64,000 bases of DNA from Mesostigma viride (Eukaryota > Streptophyta > Mesostigmatophyceae > Mesostigmatales > Mesostigmataceae). Position numbers and translations under genes: made by a program. Of the stretch, positions 1-10,720 are shown piece by piece (position 1 is the stretch's first letter; each line of letters opens with the position of its first letter). Under the pieces are notes generated by a model. The model was not told where the DNA came from. It ran no database searches and saw only the letters and a program-made list of their open reading frames with translations. Location of the stretch: positions 1 to 64,000 of the forward strand of contig RPFO01001885.1 of assembly GCA_009746045.1 (NCBI GenBank), read 5' to 3'.

Positions 1-362
1 TCCCTCTCCCTCCCCTCCCTCTCCTCCCTCCCCTCCCTCCCTCCCTCCCCTCGCTCCCTCCCCCTCCCTCCCTCCTCCCCTCCCTCCCCCTCCCTCCTCC
101 CTCCTCCCTCCCTCCCTCCCTCCCTCCCTCCCTCCCTCCCTCCCTCCCCTCCCCCTCCCCCCTCCCTCCCTCCTCCCTCCCTCCCTCCCCCCCCTCCCTC
201 CCTCCCTCCCTCCCTCCCTCCCTCCCTCCCTCCCTCCCTCCCTCCCTCCTCCCCCCCCTCCCTCCCTCCCTCCCTCCCTCCCTCCTCCCTCCCTCCCTCC
301 CCCCTCCCTCCCTCCCTCCCTCCCTCCCTCCCTCCCCCTCCCTCCCTCCCTCCCTCCCTCCC
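1..362. repeat. CCCT/CCCTC pyrimidine-rich simple repeat
   Basis: Almost uninterrupted CCCT units with CCCTC and poly-C variants. The purine strand is AGGG-rich and could form triplex or G-quadruplex structures. The array starts at the window edge, so its full length is unknown. No gene is visible. Confidence 0.95.
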
Positions 363-1002
363 GAGCTTGGATTGGGATGAAACTTGGGAGGAGGCTTCCC
401 CCATACTAGTCCATTATGTGTGCAAACTGGGGGCTTGCAGGTCCATCGTTTGGGGGGGTGGACATGGCCAGGGGGTGCCATGGTCCCTTGCGCGCGCTAG
501 CACGTGCCCACCGTTAGGGTGGGCCATGGTCCTAAAACATGCAAACGAGCTTGGATTGGGCTGAAACTTGGGAGGAGGCTTCCCCCATACTAGTCCATTA
601 TGTGTGCAAACTGGGGGCTTGCAGGTCCATCGTTTGGGGGGGTGGACATGGCCAGGGGGTGCCATGGTCCCTTGCGCGCGCTAGCACGTGCCCACCGTTA
701 GGGGTGGGCCATGGTCCTAAAACATGCAAACGAGCTTGGATTGGGCTGAAACTTGGGAGGAGGCTTCCCCCATACTAGTCCATTATGTGTGCAAACTGGG
801 GGCTTGCAGGTCCATCGTTTGGGGGGGTGGACATGGCCAGGGGGTGCCATGGTCCCTTGCGCGCGCTAGCACGTGCCCACCGTTAGGGGTGGGCCATGGT
901 CCTAAAACATGCAAACGAGCTTGGATTGGGCTGAAACTTGGGAGGAGGCTTCCCCCATACTAGTCCATTATGTGTGCAAAGTGGGGGCTTGCAGGTCCAT
1001 CG
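363..1002. repeat. 185-bp tandem repeat, about 3.5 copies
   Basis: Units begin with GAGCTTGGATTGGG at 363, 547, 732 and 917. The first is 184 bp (one G fewer in a G run), the next two are 185 bp, and the fourth stops at about 1002 where a short CA repeat begins. Copies are nearly identical. They are open in several frames, but the same reading frame starts anew in every copy, so I treat those ORFs as products of the repeat. The array sits directly 5' of the splice acceptor of the following gene and is probably intronic. Confidence 0.93.
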
Positions 1003-1087
1003 CACACACACACACATACCTCACAAAGCATACAACCTCTTACCTCACCCCATCTTTGGCATGTTCTCTCACGTGGTTTGTTGGCAG

Positions 1088-2970
1088 GTTGTGGGGGCCT
1101 TCACGACAAGCACGGCATTTTCTGCCACCTGTGCGAGATGCTGTCAGCACTCAAGCAGAAGATTTTTGCCCTAGCGCGCCCACAGCCCAACGAGACCCTC
1201 GAGCAATTTTTCCGCCGCCACTTTATGGGCCTGCGCGAAGGTCTTGCAATCAACCAACACCACACCCATGCACCACAGCGCGGGCCAGCCTGGGAGCTGG
1301 AGAAGCAGCTCCAACATCACACCATCGATGGTGAAGGCAATGACGACCCTCGCGTGCCAACGATCAACGTGAACGAGTACGCACCTGTGGCAGGCGACGC
1401 TGCCCCACCACCACCCTCTGCGGCACGCTCGAGTCGCGCACGAGCCGCACGGGACCCGGGTGGCTGCCTCCCCACAAACGGTCTCCTCCGCGTCCACATC
1501 CTCCACCCCATGACGCGCCAACTTGGGGCAGACGACCTCGTCCGTGGGGTGGAGGCGTGGCGGTTCGCGTTCGACATCGAGCACTGCATAACGCGCATCG
1601 TGGAGTCGTTGGTCAAACAGGTCCAACAGGCGGTAAGCAGCACCATCATTTGCGAAGCATTGTTCGATGAATCACCACATCATGATTATCATCATATTTC
1701 CCGCAGGGCTGTGTAATGGACGGTTTATGACACCACGACCCGTTGTGCCTTACAACGGTAACCTGCCCAACATGGGGACCACGTACCCAACAGGTCATCA
1801 GCAGCAAGAACACGAAGAAAGCCATCGAGAGATTCAACGAGCGCATGGAGGAGATCGGTAGCAAGATGCGTATCAAGGCGGATCCCACGGGGGCGAATGG
1901 GTACAAGGAAGTGCACATCTCGGGAGGAGAAGCACGCAAACTACTCAAGGAGCACGAGCGATGGCTGCCTGTCCTCAACCTTGACGCCACCAAACTTGCC
2001 GAACTCACCGAGATCTGGCGGCTGCTGACGGACATCAACGAGACCGGCCGCAACCCTGACCCGACCGACGAGGAGAACGCCATCTTCGAGGACAACTGCA
2101 AGCGGTTCCACCGCCTCGTGATCATGCAGAACGTGAAGGAGACAACCGGCAGCTTTTACCTCCACGCCCTCGGCTGCCATGGCGGCGAGTTGCAACGCCT
2201 GCTGCGGGCGCTGTGGAGACTTGCCCAATCGGGCGTGGAAAACAAGCACAAGGAAGCCAACCGTCAGGTACGGCTGTGCACGTATATTACAACACTGTGT
2301 TTCATTCAGGCAATTCATAACAATGTAGTCCTATCATGACAAGTACCTGACCTGCTGATGCGTGCGACGCTTTAACTGATGTGGGCATGGATACAGGTGC
2401 GGAACAACAGCGCAGGGGAGGGCGGTGCGACAGGGACAACGGCAGGCCGTGTCATCGGCCACAATCCGCACACCGGCGCTGCAATCCGTGAGAAGGGCGT
2501 GTACAGACAAGTGCCCAACGAGTGCGCACTACAGGTAAGCCACGTGACATGAAAGACGGATGCTTGCTTCAGTCTTGCGCAGAGCACATGAGTTTGGACA
2601 GATTCATTTTTCTTTGCAAGCATTAACAAATAACAATTAGGGCCCTTGTTTGTACTTGCTTCATGCTATGTGGGGCATGCAGATCATGCAACGCGAGCAG
2701 CGGAAAAGCGACCACAGGCTGGCACCAATAAAGAAGAAATACCCCGAACTGCAGACCTGGCTCGAGAGCATCGACAGCTTGCCATGTGCGTACGACTACG
2801 CCGCAAATGGCCACCAGTCATGGCCAGAATACCAAGAAGCTGTCAACAGCTACAAGGCGCGGGGCCTCACCTCCCACGACGAGGAGGACATGGAGTGCCC
2901 CTCCCCCTCACGCAACGAGGAGGACACCCCAGAGCCACCCCCCAAGAGGCAGCGCACGGCACGTGGATGA
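1088..2970 (+). CDS. Unidentified spliced gene, last four exons (about 480 aa visible)
   Basis: Four exons join in frame with canonical GT-AG borders: 1088-1632, 1794-2267, 2397-2534 and 2683-2970 (TGA stop). Exon lengths of 474, 138 and 288 bp and phase-0 junctions support the model. The first visible exon starts two bases into a codon behind an acceptor, so 5' exons are missing, lying beyond the tandem repeats or off the window. The protein begins with an HDKHGIFCHLCEML segment, has a proline/alanine/arginine-rich linker, a long charged helical part, then a conserved-looking SGVENKHKEANRQ motif, and ends with an acidic, proline-rich basic tail. The E-x2-HK-x2-N motif after a helix recalls the C-terminal part of some RNase H-fold transposases. 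That is inference only; I do not recognise the family. Confidence 0.72.
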
Positions 2971-3923
2971 CGCCTCTTAGTTGGACCACCATGCGAGATA
3001 GGGGGATGTCCATGGCAGTGGCTGCTATATCAACAAGAACCTGTTTTTTTCATGCCTAGTCAAACAGTTATAGCCTCTTGTATATAGACTACTGGTATAT
3101 CTTCTTGTACATATTATTTATATACCAATGCATCGCGTATGCCAGACGCACATGAAACATATTGATAGACGCTTCAGTAAATGTAACAACGAATGAGACA
3201 TCGAGATCCCCACAACGGCAAAGACGACAGGCGGCATGCTTACATTTGATACATTGGCCGGGGCGGGTTTGGGGTGGCGCAGGCCCAGACGCTGATGCCG
3301 TAATGAGGAAGATTGGCTGCAAGGCGCCTTATCCAGGCCAGATTACTCGAATGCAATTGTTTATTCAATAGTTCCAAGCATGGGTGGCAAATTCTATTAA
3401 TGGTAGAATTCTTTGTATCTTTCATTAAACAAAATATGAAATGATATTGCAATAAAATGTAAGAAGTAGGAGATGCAGCCTTACTGCATCACATGCTAAA
3501 GGATGGTACTTCTTGTGATACATTCCCGCTTTGTAGCTGTGTATCTTAACCAGTTTGGAGATCGAGCAGCTACGCTGCATATTACACAAGAACGTGCATA
3601 TCTCATGGAAGATGCACCGTTCTGCACATCTCACAAGCATCTACAGAACTCATTCTGCGTGTGTGATGGCATCCACATTGTGCAACATGCTTGCGTCAAA
3701 GGAAAATGCTCTGCCACGTCATCATCTGTGCCAAAGAACATGGGCAGTCGCATTCCGGGCTGTCGCACACGCCGCCTTCAGCCTGCGAGGGCCAAGAAGG
3801 AAAGAACCAAGAATGCAGGATAGAGAATGCAGGATAGAATGTAACATGCAGACAAGAAGCAATCCCATAGGGCAGGGGCACATTGAGTACACAACGAAAC
3901 CGCACCATCTCAAGTACAGTCCA
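2971..3923. other. 3' UTR and intergenic DNA
   Basis: AT-richer sequence after the stop codon. A TGTAA motif, the usual polyadenylation signal of chlorophyte algae, lies at 3182-3186, about 210 bases after the stop. Nothing else is recognised up to the minisatellite. Confidence 0.4.
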
Positions 3924-4240
3924 TGCGCGCGCACGCCTGCCCCCACCCAACCAACTACCTGCGCGCGCGTGCGCACCTGCCCCCACCCAACCAACTACCT
4001 GCACGCGCGTGCGCGCCTGCCCCCACCCAACCAACTACCTGCACGCGCGTGCGCGCCTGCCCCCACCCAACCAACTACCTGCGCGCGCGTGCGCACCTGC
4101 CCCCACCCAACCAACTACCTGCACGCGCGTGCGCGCCTGCCCCCACCCAACCAACCACCTGCACGCGTGTGCGCGCCTGCCCCCAACCAACCAACTACCT
4201 GCACGCATGCGCACGCCTGCCACCACCCACGCAACCAAAG
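3924..4240. repeat. 40-bp GC-rich minisatellite, about 8 copies
   Basis: Period of 40 bp. Each unit combines an alternating GCGCGCGCGTGCGC stretch (Z-DNA prone) with CCCCCACCCAACCAACTACC. Because 40 is not a multiple of three, all frames stay open across the array and create long spurious ORFs on both strands. The array lies immediately 3' of the last exon of the minus-strand BAH-like gene. Confidence 0.95.
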
Positions 4241-4273
4241 AGCTCACCAATGCCAATTATATCATCCCTGCAC

Positions 4274-7154
4274 TTACTTGAAGGAATGTGGAGCCTTGAA
4301 AGGTGCGTAGAGGATCGTGATCTCCCTCTGCAGCTCCACGTGGCCGTCGCCGCCGTAGCGGAGTACCCACCAGAGACGGCCGAGGACCTCTGCCAGAGGC
4401 TTTGCCGCGTCGTGGGTGGGGGACTCGAACACTGCCTGCGATCGCCAGGAAATCCCCATGGAGGGTATAGTAGTAGGCAGTTTCAATGATGTTAATTTAA
4501 CACATGTTTCCATTCGTGTCATGCAATGTATTGCATTTGTGCAACTCAACAAAACTGTAAACAGTTACTTACTTTCAAGGTGGTGCCATCTGACTCCGCC
4601 TTGAACCGCTTGACGGGATGCTGCGCGGCCACGCGCTCATCATGACCGGCGAGGTGGGGAACTGGACGTAGCCCTTGACGCTTGGGTCCTGGGTTGACTG
4701 CTTGGGTCCCCACTTCTTCTGCGCCACCGGCCTGAAAGCCGCTGCTTGGGACTGGTTCAGGGTGCGTCGGGTGGGCTCGCTGCAGCCAGCCATGAGCACC
4801 TCGTTGCGCGCCTGAAAGGCCGCCTTGAGCTCCTTCATCTTCGCCGGTCCCCGCACGCGCTGCAGGCAGGCGTTCTCCTTGGAGTAGAAGAACTGTGAAG
4901 TAAGTGCACATGATATGGTAGGCAGGAGCATGAGCAAGCAAACATGCAAGTAAACAATGGTATATAAGTGACAGCTCTCTATATAGCAATCACAACAATA
5001 TAGTGAGTATACAACAACCCACCCACCCACCCACCCACCCACCCACCCACCCACCCACCCACCCACCCACCCACCCACCCACCCACCCACCCACCCACCC
5101 ACCCACCCACCCACCCACCCACCCACCCACCCACCCACCCACCCACCCACCCACCCACCCACCCACCCACCCACCACCCACCCACCCACCCACCCACCCA
5201 CCCACCCACCCACCCACCCACCCACCCACCCACCCACCCACCCACCCACCCACCCACCCACCCACCCACACCACCCACCCACCCACCCACCCACGCACCC
5301 ACGCACCCACGCACCCACCCACCCACCCACCCACCCACCCACCCACCCACCCACCCACCCACCCACCCACCCACCCACCCACCCACCCACCCACCCACCC
5401 ACCCACCCACCCACCCACCCACCCACCCACCCACCCACCCACCCACCCACCCATTCACCCATGCACCCACCCACCCACCCACCCACCCACCCACCCACCC
5501 ACCCACCCACCCACCCACCCACCCACCCACCCACCCACCCACCCACCCACCCACCCACCCACCCACCCACCCACCCACCCACCCACCCACCCACCCACCC
5601 ACCCACCCACCCACCCACCCCCACCCACCCACCCACCCACCCACCCACCCACCCACCCACCCACCCACCCACCCACCCACCCACCCACCCACCCACCCAC
5701 CCACCCACCCACCCACCCACCCACCCACCCACCCACCACCCACCCACCCACCCACCCACCCACCCACCCACCCACCCACCCACCCACCCACCCACCCACC
5801 CACCCACCCACCCACCCACCCACCCACCCACCCACCCACCCACCCACCCACCCACCCACCCACCCACCCACGCACCCACGCACCCACGCACCCACGCACC
5901 CACCCACCCACCCACCCACCCACCCACCCACCCACCCACCCACCCACCCACCCACCCACCCACCCACCCACCCACCCACCCACCCACCCACCCACCCACC
6001 CACCCACCCACCCACCCACCCACCCACCCACCCACCCACCCACCCACCCACCCACCCACCCACCCACCCACCCACCCACCCACCCACCCACCCACCCACC
6101 CACCCACCCACCCATTCACCCACCCACCCACCCACCCACCCACCCACCCACCCACCCACCCACCCACCCACCCACCCACCCACCCACCCACCCACCCACC
6201 CACCCACCCACCCACCCACCCACCCACCCACCCACCCACCCACCCACCCACCCACCCACCCACCCACCCACCCACCCACCCACCCACCCACCCACCCACC
6301 CACCCACCCACCCACCCACCCACCCACCCACCCACCCACCCACCCACCCACCCACCCACCTAACCAACCACCCAACCACCAGGATTAAAAAGGGTAGACA
6401 ACCAAAGATTACAGAGGGAAAAAAAAAAGAAGCAGATACACAGACAAAATATGCTCTCTGAACACCAAGGCAGCAAGCTGTATGACTTTTCTGTCACCTA
6501 AAGCAGTAAAGCGAATGAGGCATCGCAGTCAGCCGCATCAAATGCATGCAATATAGATAGGACATTATAAACAGAAAGTACCTGTACGGTGTAGTCCGCC
6601 CAGCTGTAGAAGTCCGCCTGCCAGTAGGCCTGCACGGAGACGATGTCTTGCACCGCCGACACTGGAATGGCAGCGCAGTCTTCGCTGGCGATTAGCTCGA
6701 TTACAGTTCTCGACCAGTGAACTGCCTGCGCCAGGTGCTCAGGCAGTTCATCGTCGCGCCACAGCCAATAGCCGCACAACACGACTTCGTTCGTGTTGTC
6801 TACGTTTCCTGCCACCGCCCATCTTTGGTCTATTGCCTCACCTGGCTTTACTATGCACACTACCTCCAGAAAAAAGGGCTTGTTGCCCGGATCCTCGCTT
6901 CGGACCTGCACTACCGACCCTGGGGAAATAGCTAGCATTTCCCCCTCGCTAGTCCTTCGCAAAGAGTGCACTATCGTATTATTAGCTCTGGAATCTACGC
7001 GGGATCCTGGAAACCAAAATGCCGCGCCATCCACTGCGCCGGCAGCGGCATTTTTGCTCATTTTGAGCTTGGCCGGCTGCTGGGTAGGCGCAGGCGGAAT
7101 GTGCCTACAGAAACTGGTGCTCGCGTAAACTGAAACAGCATTCCGTGACGCCAT
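4274..7154 (-). CDS. BAH-domain-like protein, three exons, probable frameshift in exon 2
   Basis: Exon 1 is 7154-6582 (ATG at 7154, 191 codons, CAG/GTACTT donor). Exon 2 is 4892-4573 and exon 3 is about 4435-4274. Residues 75-190 of exon 1 plus the first residues of exon 2 read like a bromo-adjacent homology domain: a GSVVQVRSED strand, a long middle with LCGYWLWRDDE, an IPVSAVQDI segment and a final FFYSKENACL. BAH domains bind nucleosomes or chromatin proteins. Exon 2 reads well in one frame for about 80 residues, but only the -1 frame (ending HPVKRFKAESDGTTLK) matches the phase-0 splice into exon 3, so one base seems to be missing. Exon 3 ends at either TAA or an overlapping GTAAGT donor, so the 3' end is uncertain. 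Intron 1 holds the TGGG array. Confidence 0.5.
5017..6360. repeat. (CCCA/TGGG)n array, about 336 copies
   Basis: 1.34 kb of nearly pure CCCA on the plus strand. A few CCCACG, CCCATT and one- or two-base interruptions occur near 5175, 5270, 5455, 5618, 5735, 5875 and 6115. On the minus strand, which is the sense strand of the flanking gene, it reads TGGG without break, which is strongly G-quadruplex prone. Long ORFs encoding GGWV or THPP repeats on either strand are artefacts of the array. Confidence 0.97.
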
Positions 7155-7712
7155 TATCGTATGCCCTGCAGCAAGTGTACTAGCTAGTGTAAAATGTAAA
7201 TTATGACCACTAAAAAATGCGTGATGAGCGGCACGTTAGTTACGAGAAAATGTTCACAATGCATTATGCCTATTTGCAGCGCCGTATTTTCCAGCTACCT
7301 AATGCCAGCAAAATGCTTCCAAAGTTTCTATTTTCATGCCAGCGAGTTTTGCCACGACCGTTGGTGTAGATCCGAGTCCAAAAACTACTCCCGTCTAGAA
7401 AAGGTTCTATGCTCGGAGTCCACGGAATCAGGAAGTCGGCCCGCAGTTGCCGTACAGATCCGGTAGTGACTCGTGAAGTGAAAGATTTGGGCAGATTTGG
7501 GCAGATCGGGTTTGGTCGATCCGGTCCTGGATCAGTCCGTATGCTAAAATTTGCGCGCCGTCCGTTGTACTTGAATTTTCAAGGGAAACGAATGTTGCCT
7601 CTTTCGGTAATGCAATGCGCAAATAAAGGCGTGTTACCGGCATCATGTTATGCTTCATGTCATGTTATGTTTCATGTATATATTCAGACCATGTATATAT
7701 TCGCAGACCAAG
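7155..7712. other. Intergenic, probable promoter side of the BAH-like gene
   Basis: No coding pattern or repeat recognised. It lies between the ATG of the minus-strand gene and a LINE fragment on the plus strand. Confidence 0.35.
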
Positions 7713-7998
7713 GGTCTGCTTCTGTGGTTTTGCGCTCACCCTCGCGTCGTTCACTGGCTCCGGGGCGCTCTTCCGGCTCAGGTCCGGCTGGCCGCCGAGG
7801 GCCACGACGAACGCATACAGTCGGCCTTGGCGCAGCTGGTCCCGGGCCCCGACCTCCCGCCACATGCTATTCGCATTGCCTCCCTGCCTGCACGGATGGG
7901 TGGCTGTGGTCTGACTCGTGCCGCCCGGCTGGCCCCAGCAGCATTTCTGGGCTCCGTCGCTCAGTCGTGGGCGGAAAGCTGCCGGCTCCTGCCCCTTT
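7713..7998 (+). pseudogene. LINE-type reverse transcriptase C-terminal fragment
   Basis: The reading frame runs HPRVVHWLRGALP, a DERIQSALAQL segment, then SLPARMGGCGLTRAARLAP and AAFLGSVAQSWAES. This matches the layout typical after the palm and thumb of non-LTR retrotransposon RTs: an R-x-LP motif, a helix, an LPxRxGGxGL motif, then an AA-x-LGS helix. The catalytic part is absent and no start precedes it, so this is a truncated remnant. A foldback element follows directly. The family assignment rests on motif order, not on a search. Confidence 0.6.
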
Positions 7999-8011
7999 TG
8001 GCAACGGCAGC

Positions 8012-8151
8012 AGTTGTACAAGCTAGTGCTTATACTTTTTATGCGCAAACCTTTTAGCTAAGGTTAACGCATATTCTTACATCCTGCGCAGGATGTAAGA
8101 ATATGCGTTAACCTTAGCTAAAAGGTTTGCGCATAAAAAGTATAAGCACTA
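8012..8151. mobile_element. Palindromic foldback element, copy 1
   Basis: The core 8024-8151 is a perfect or near-perfect palindrome centred on ATCCTGCGCAGGAT (centre 8087/8088). The left side starts with the full terminal sequence AGTTGTACAAGCTAGTGC, while the right end lacks the last 12 or so bases. It has no coding capacity. The same sequence recurs at 39601-39747 and, interrupted, at 40697 and 42456. Confidence 0.9.
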
Positions 8152-8154
8152 CTG

Positions 8155-8425
8155 GCAGCCGCCCCAGCAGCGCGCCCCGAGGTGTTGCTGGCATGAGGGG
8201 ACACCCAGTTAGAGGCGTCGGTGTCTACAACGTCTGCAAGCCTGTCTTTAAGTGCCGCCCGCACATCAGCCTGCTTCTTGGCGTCACTAGTCGCCTTCCT
8301 CTTCCTGGTATTGCTTTCCTTCTCCGCCTGCTCGACCAGCAGCCTGTAACGGAGTACTCCATCATCCATGTAGTAGTTATTTGTCTGCTGCCGATTCTTG
8401 AGGATGCGCTCTTTGCTAATGTATT
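8155..8425 (-). pseudogene. Orphan exon fragment of an unknown protein
   Basis: Behind a TGATCAG acceptor at 8426-8428 the minus strand reads YISKERILKNRQQTNNYY, then LRYRLLVEQAEKES, a basic KRKATSDAKKQ stretch and ALKDRLADVVDTD. The charged, helix-forming composition looks like real coding sequence. The frame runs into the foldback element at its 3' side, so the gene was either broken by the insertion or is spliced in a way I cannot see. Family unknown. Confidence 0.4.
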
Positions 8426-8428
8426 CTG

Positions 8429-8995
8429 ATCAGACACTCCGCAAAGGTGAAAACCTTTGCGTTCAGTGCCGGGCCGCGGAAAACGCGGAAAACGCGATCT
8501 ACAAATGAATCCGACCTGAATCGAACTGGGGACCTCTCGCACCAAATTTTGCTGACAATAGGACGGACGTCTCCGGTTACCATGGCATCGCCAACTTACA
8601 CCTTAATGTATGTCCAGACAGTTTCGGATGTGGCCTCTTCTTCATCGGGCCGCACATCATCATCGTGTTCCATTGACTCACGTGTCAGCCATGCCTGGAT
8701 GTCGATATGCTACGATCTAGGTGCCAGACGACCACGACGTTGCTGGCACACCTTATCACCTTCTTGATCCAGATAAATAGGTGTACGTTTATTTCCAAAT
8801 ATACTGTTGCTTATCACCCTCTTGATGATGAATCTTCAGCCTTCCCGCCTTCACCTTCCCGCCTTCACAAGTCACAATGAACGCGCTTTTAGCTTTAGTG
8901 CACTATACACTAGCTAGCTCATCACGCAATTATTTGTTCCTACTACAGGTCGGCGCGCCGCAGTCTAGGCAAGCAAATGCACCCACCTCGTAAGC
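8429..8995. other. Unassigned intergenic sequence
   Basis: No gene seen. On the minus strand, around 8515-8545, the sequence CCCAGTTCGATTC resembles a tRNA T-arm/B box, but no acceptor or D-arm pairs with it; it could be a worn tRNA-derived SINE tail. Confidence 0.3.
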
Positions 8996-9140
8996 CAACA
9001 ATACGCCAAAAAATACGCGAAAATACGCAAAAATACGCAAAAATACGCGTTTGCGTATGAAAGTACCCCATTTTCATACGCGCCGCGCGCGTATCGCGTA
9101 TAATACGCTTCATACGGCGTATAATACGGCGTATGAATCA
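8996..9140. repeat. ATACGC-motif repeat cluster
   Basis: Repeated AAAATACGC units change into CGTAT/ATACG inverted units around a GCGCCGCGCGCGTATCGCG core, giving a locally self-complementary stretch. It directly abuts the GGTN array. Confidence 0.7.
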
Positions 9141-9144
9141 TCAC

Positions 9145-9945
9145 TGGTTGGTTGGGTGGTTGGTTGGTTGGGTGGGTGGGTGGGTGGGTGGGTGGTTGGT
9201 CGGTCGGTCGGTCGGTCGGTCGGTCGGTCGGTCGGTCGGTCGGTCGGTCGGTCGGTCGGTCGGTCGGTCGGTCGGTCGGTCGGGTCGGTCGGTCGGTCGG
9301 TCGGTCGGTCGGTCGGTCGGTCGGTCGGTCGGTCGGTCGGTCGGTCGGTCGGTCGGTCGGTCGGTCGGTCGGTCGGTCGGTCGGTCGGGTCGGTCGGTCG
9401 GTCGGTCGGTCGGTCGGTCGGTCGGTCGGTCGGTCGGTCGGTCGGTCGGTCGGTCGGTCGGTCGGTCGGTCGGTCGGTCGGTCGGTCGGTCGGTCGGTCG
9501 GTCGGTCGGTCGGTCGGTCGGTCGGTCGGTCGGTCGTCGGTCGGTCGGTCGGTCGGTCGGTCGGTCGGTCGGTCGGTCGGTCGGTCGGTCGGTCGGTCGG
9601 TCGGTCGGTCGGTCGGTCGGTCGGTCGGTCGGTCGGTCGGTCGGTCGGTCGGTCGGTCGGTCGGTCGGTCGGTCGGTCGGTCGGTCGGTCGGTCGGTCGG
9701 TCGGTCGGTCGGTCGTCGGTCGGTCGGTCGGTCGGTCGGTCGGTCGGTCGGTCGGTCGGTCGTCGGTCGGTCGGTCGGTCGGGTCGGTCGGTCGGTCGGT
9801 CGGTCGGTCGGTCGGTCGGTCGGTCGGTCGGTCGGTCGGTCGGTCGGTCGGTCGGTTGGTTGGTTGGTTGGTTGGTTGGTTGGTTGGTTGGTTGGTTGGT
9901 TGGTTGGTTGGTTGGTTGGTTGGTTGGTTGGTTGGTTGGTTGGTA
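9145..9945. repeat. GGTN tetranucleotide array (GGTT, GGGT, GGTC)
   Basis: A short GGTT/GGGT segment (9145-9195) is followed by about 650 bp of GGTC with a few one-base phase changes, then about 90 bp of pure GGTT to 9945. Block structure with sharp borders suggests successive point mutation and expansion of one ancestral tetranucleotide. The VGRS and PTDR repeat ORFs it produces are not genes. Confidence 0.96.
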
Positions 9946-10074
9946 GGTTGCGATGCGCAGCGAGTGGTGCAGCTCAAGTACCAAGTTGCACCCGTAATAG
10001 AGATGGGATGGCCAGAAATTATGCTGTCAACCGTCACAAATACGGTCATTTGGAGCATTTTATGGATCATTAAA

Positions 10075-10530
10075 AGTTGAGCCAGGTGGCTCATATGCAA
10101 TGGATGCCACTATAATACAGATTAGTACAGCGTTGAAAGAATTAGTATTGGCATCCGCATAACAGTACAGTAGTAGAAGCCAGTCAGCTGCTAAGGATCG
10201 GAATATGTCCTTGGTAGTTGTGCTGCTTCTGGTGCGACGTCAGAATAACCTACGCCGTACAATCGTATCTAGCGCAAAGTCTTTGTATGCGCCAAGTATC
10301 TGCAGTACCAAATAGTTGGTTGCTGCAAGTGTTTCTAGAAGGATCTATTCCACGTAAGTCATTGACGTGGATTCGTTGACGCAATCAATTGCGCGTTGAC
10401 GAGAGTGAAAGCGAACGCAATATATTCAATTGCTGTGCGTAAAGTCATTAACGAAGTTGAATACGAAAGCAAAGAACATATGTGTGTGTGTTTTCAATTA
10501 CAAAGCATCAAAACTTGTTCCAGCATAACT
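10075..10530 (+). repeat. Copia-1 5' LTR
   Basis: 456 bp, same length and apparently the same sequence as 15825-16280. It should contain the element promoter; an AT-rich AATATATTCAATTG stretch at about 10418 is a candidate core. A small ORF inside it appears in both LTRs and is not a gene. Confidence 0.93.
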
Positions 10531-10720
10531 TGTATTGAGATTTGTGTTTACACCATCGACATAACATCGCCTACTTTTCAATTTTTTCAATGGAGTCTGA
10601 TCGTCGCTCTTCTAGCCCTGCTGACAGTGGTGACGAAAAGCGTAGACACCACCGGCCTTCGGACAGTGATGAGGAAGGGCCAGAAAAAAGCGGGCGGAAA
10701 AGATATCAAATCTCAAGGCG

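Noticed and set aside
3924-4240. CRISPR-like array of 40-bp repeats
   Set aside because: There are no unique spacers; the units are head to tail with a 40-bp period, and the DNA is eukaryotic.
5017-6360. Telomeric repeat
   Set aside because: CCCA lacks the CCCTAA or CCCTAAA unit of known telomeres, and the array is flanked by coding exons on both sides.
4575-6388. Long ORFs encoding GGWV (minus) or THPP (plus) repeats
   Set aside because: They are produced by the stop-free CCCA/TGGG array, are open in all frames, and cross a likely intron.
8490-8570. tRNA gene on the minus strand (CCCAGTTCGATTC T-arm-like)
   Set aside because: No D-arm, anticodon arm or matching acceptor stem; the T-stem itself has mismatches.
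8965-10100. ORFs of 260-340 codons encoding VGRS or PTDR repeats on both strands
   Set aside because: Stop-free tetranucleotide array; all frames are open and there is no unique protein sequence.
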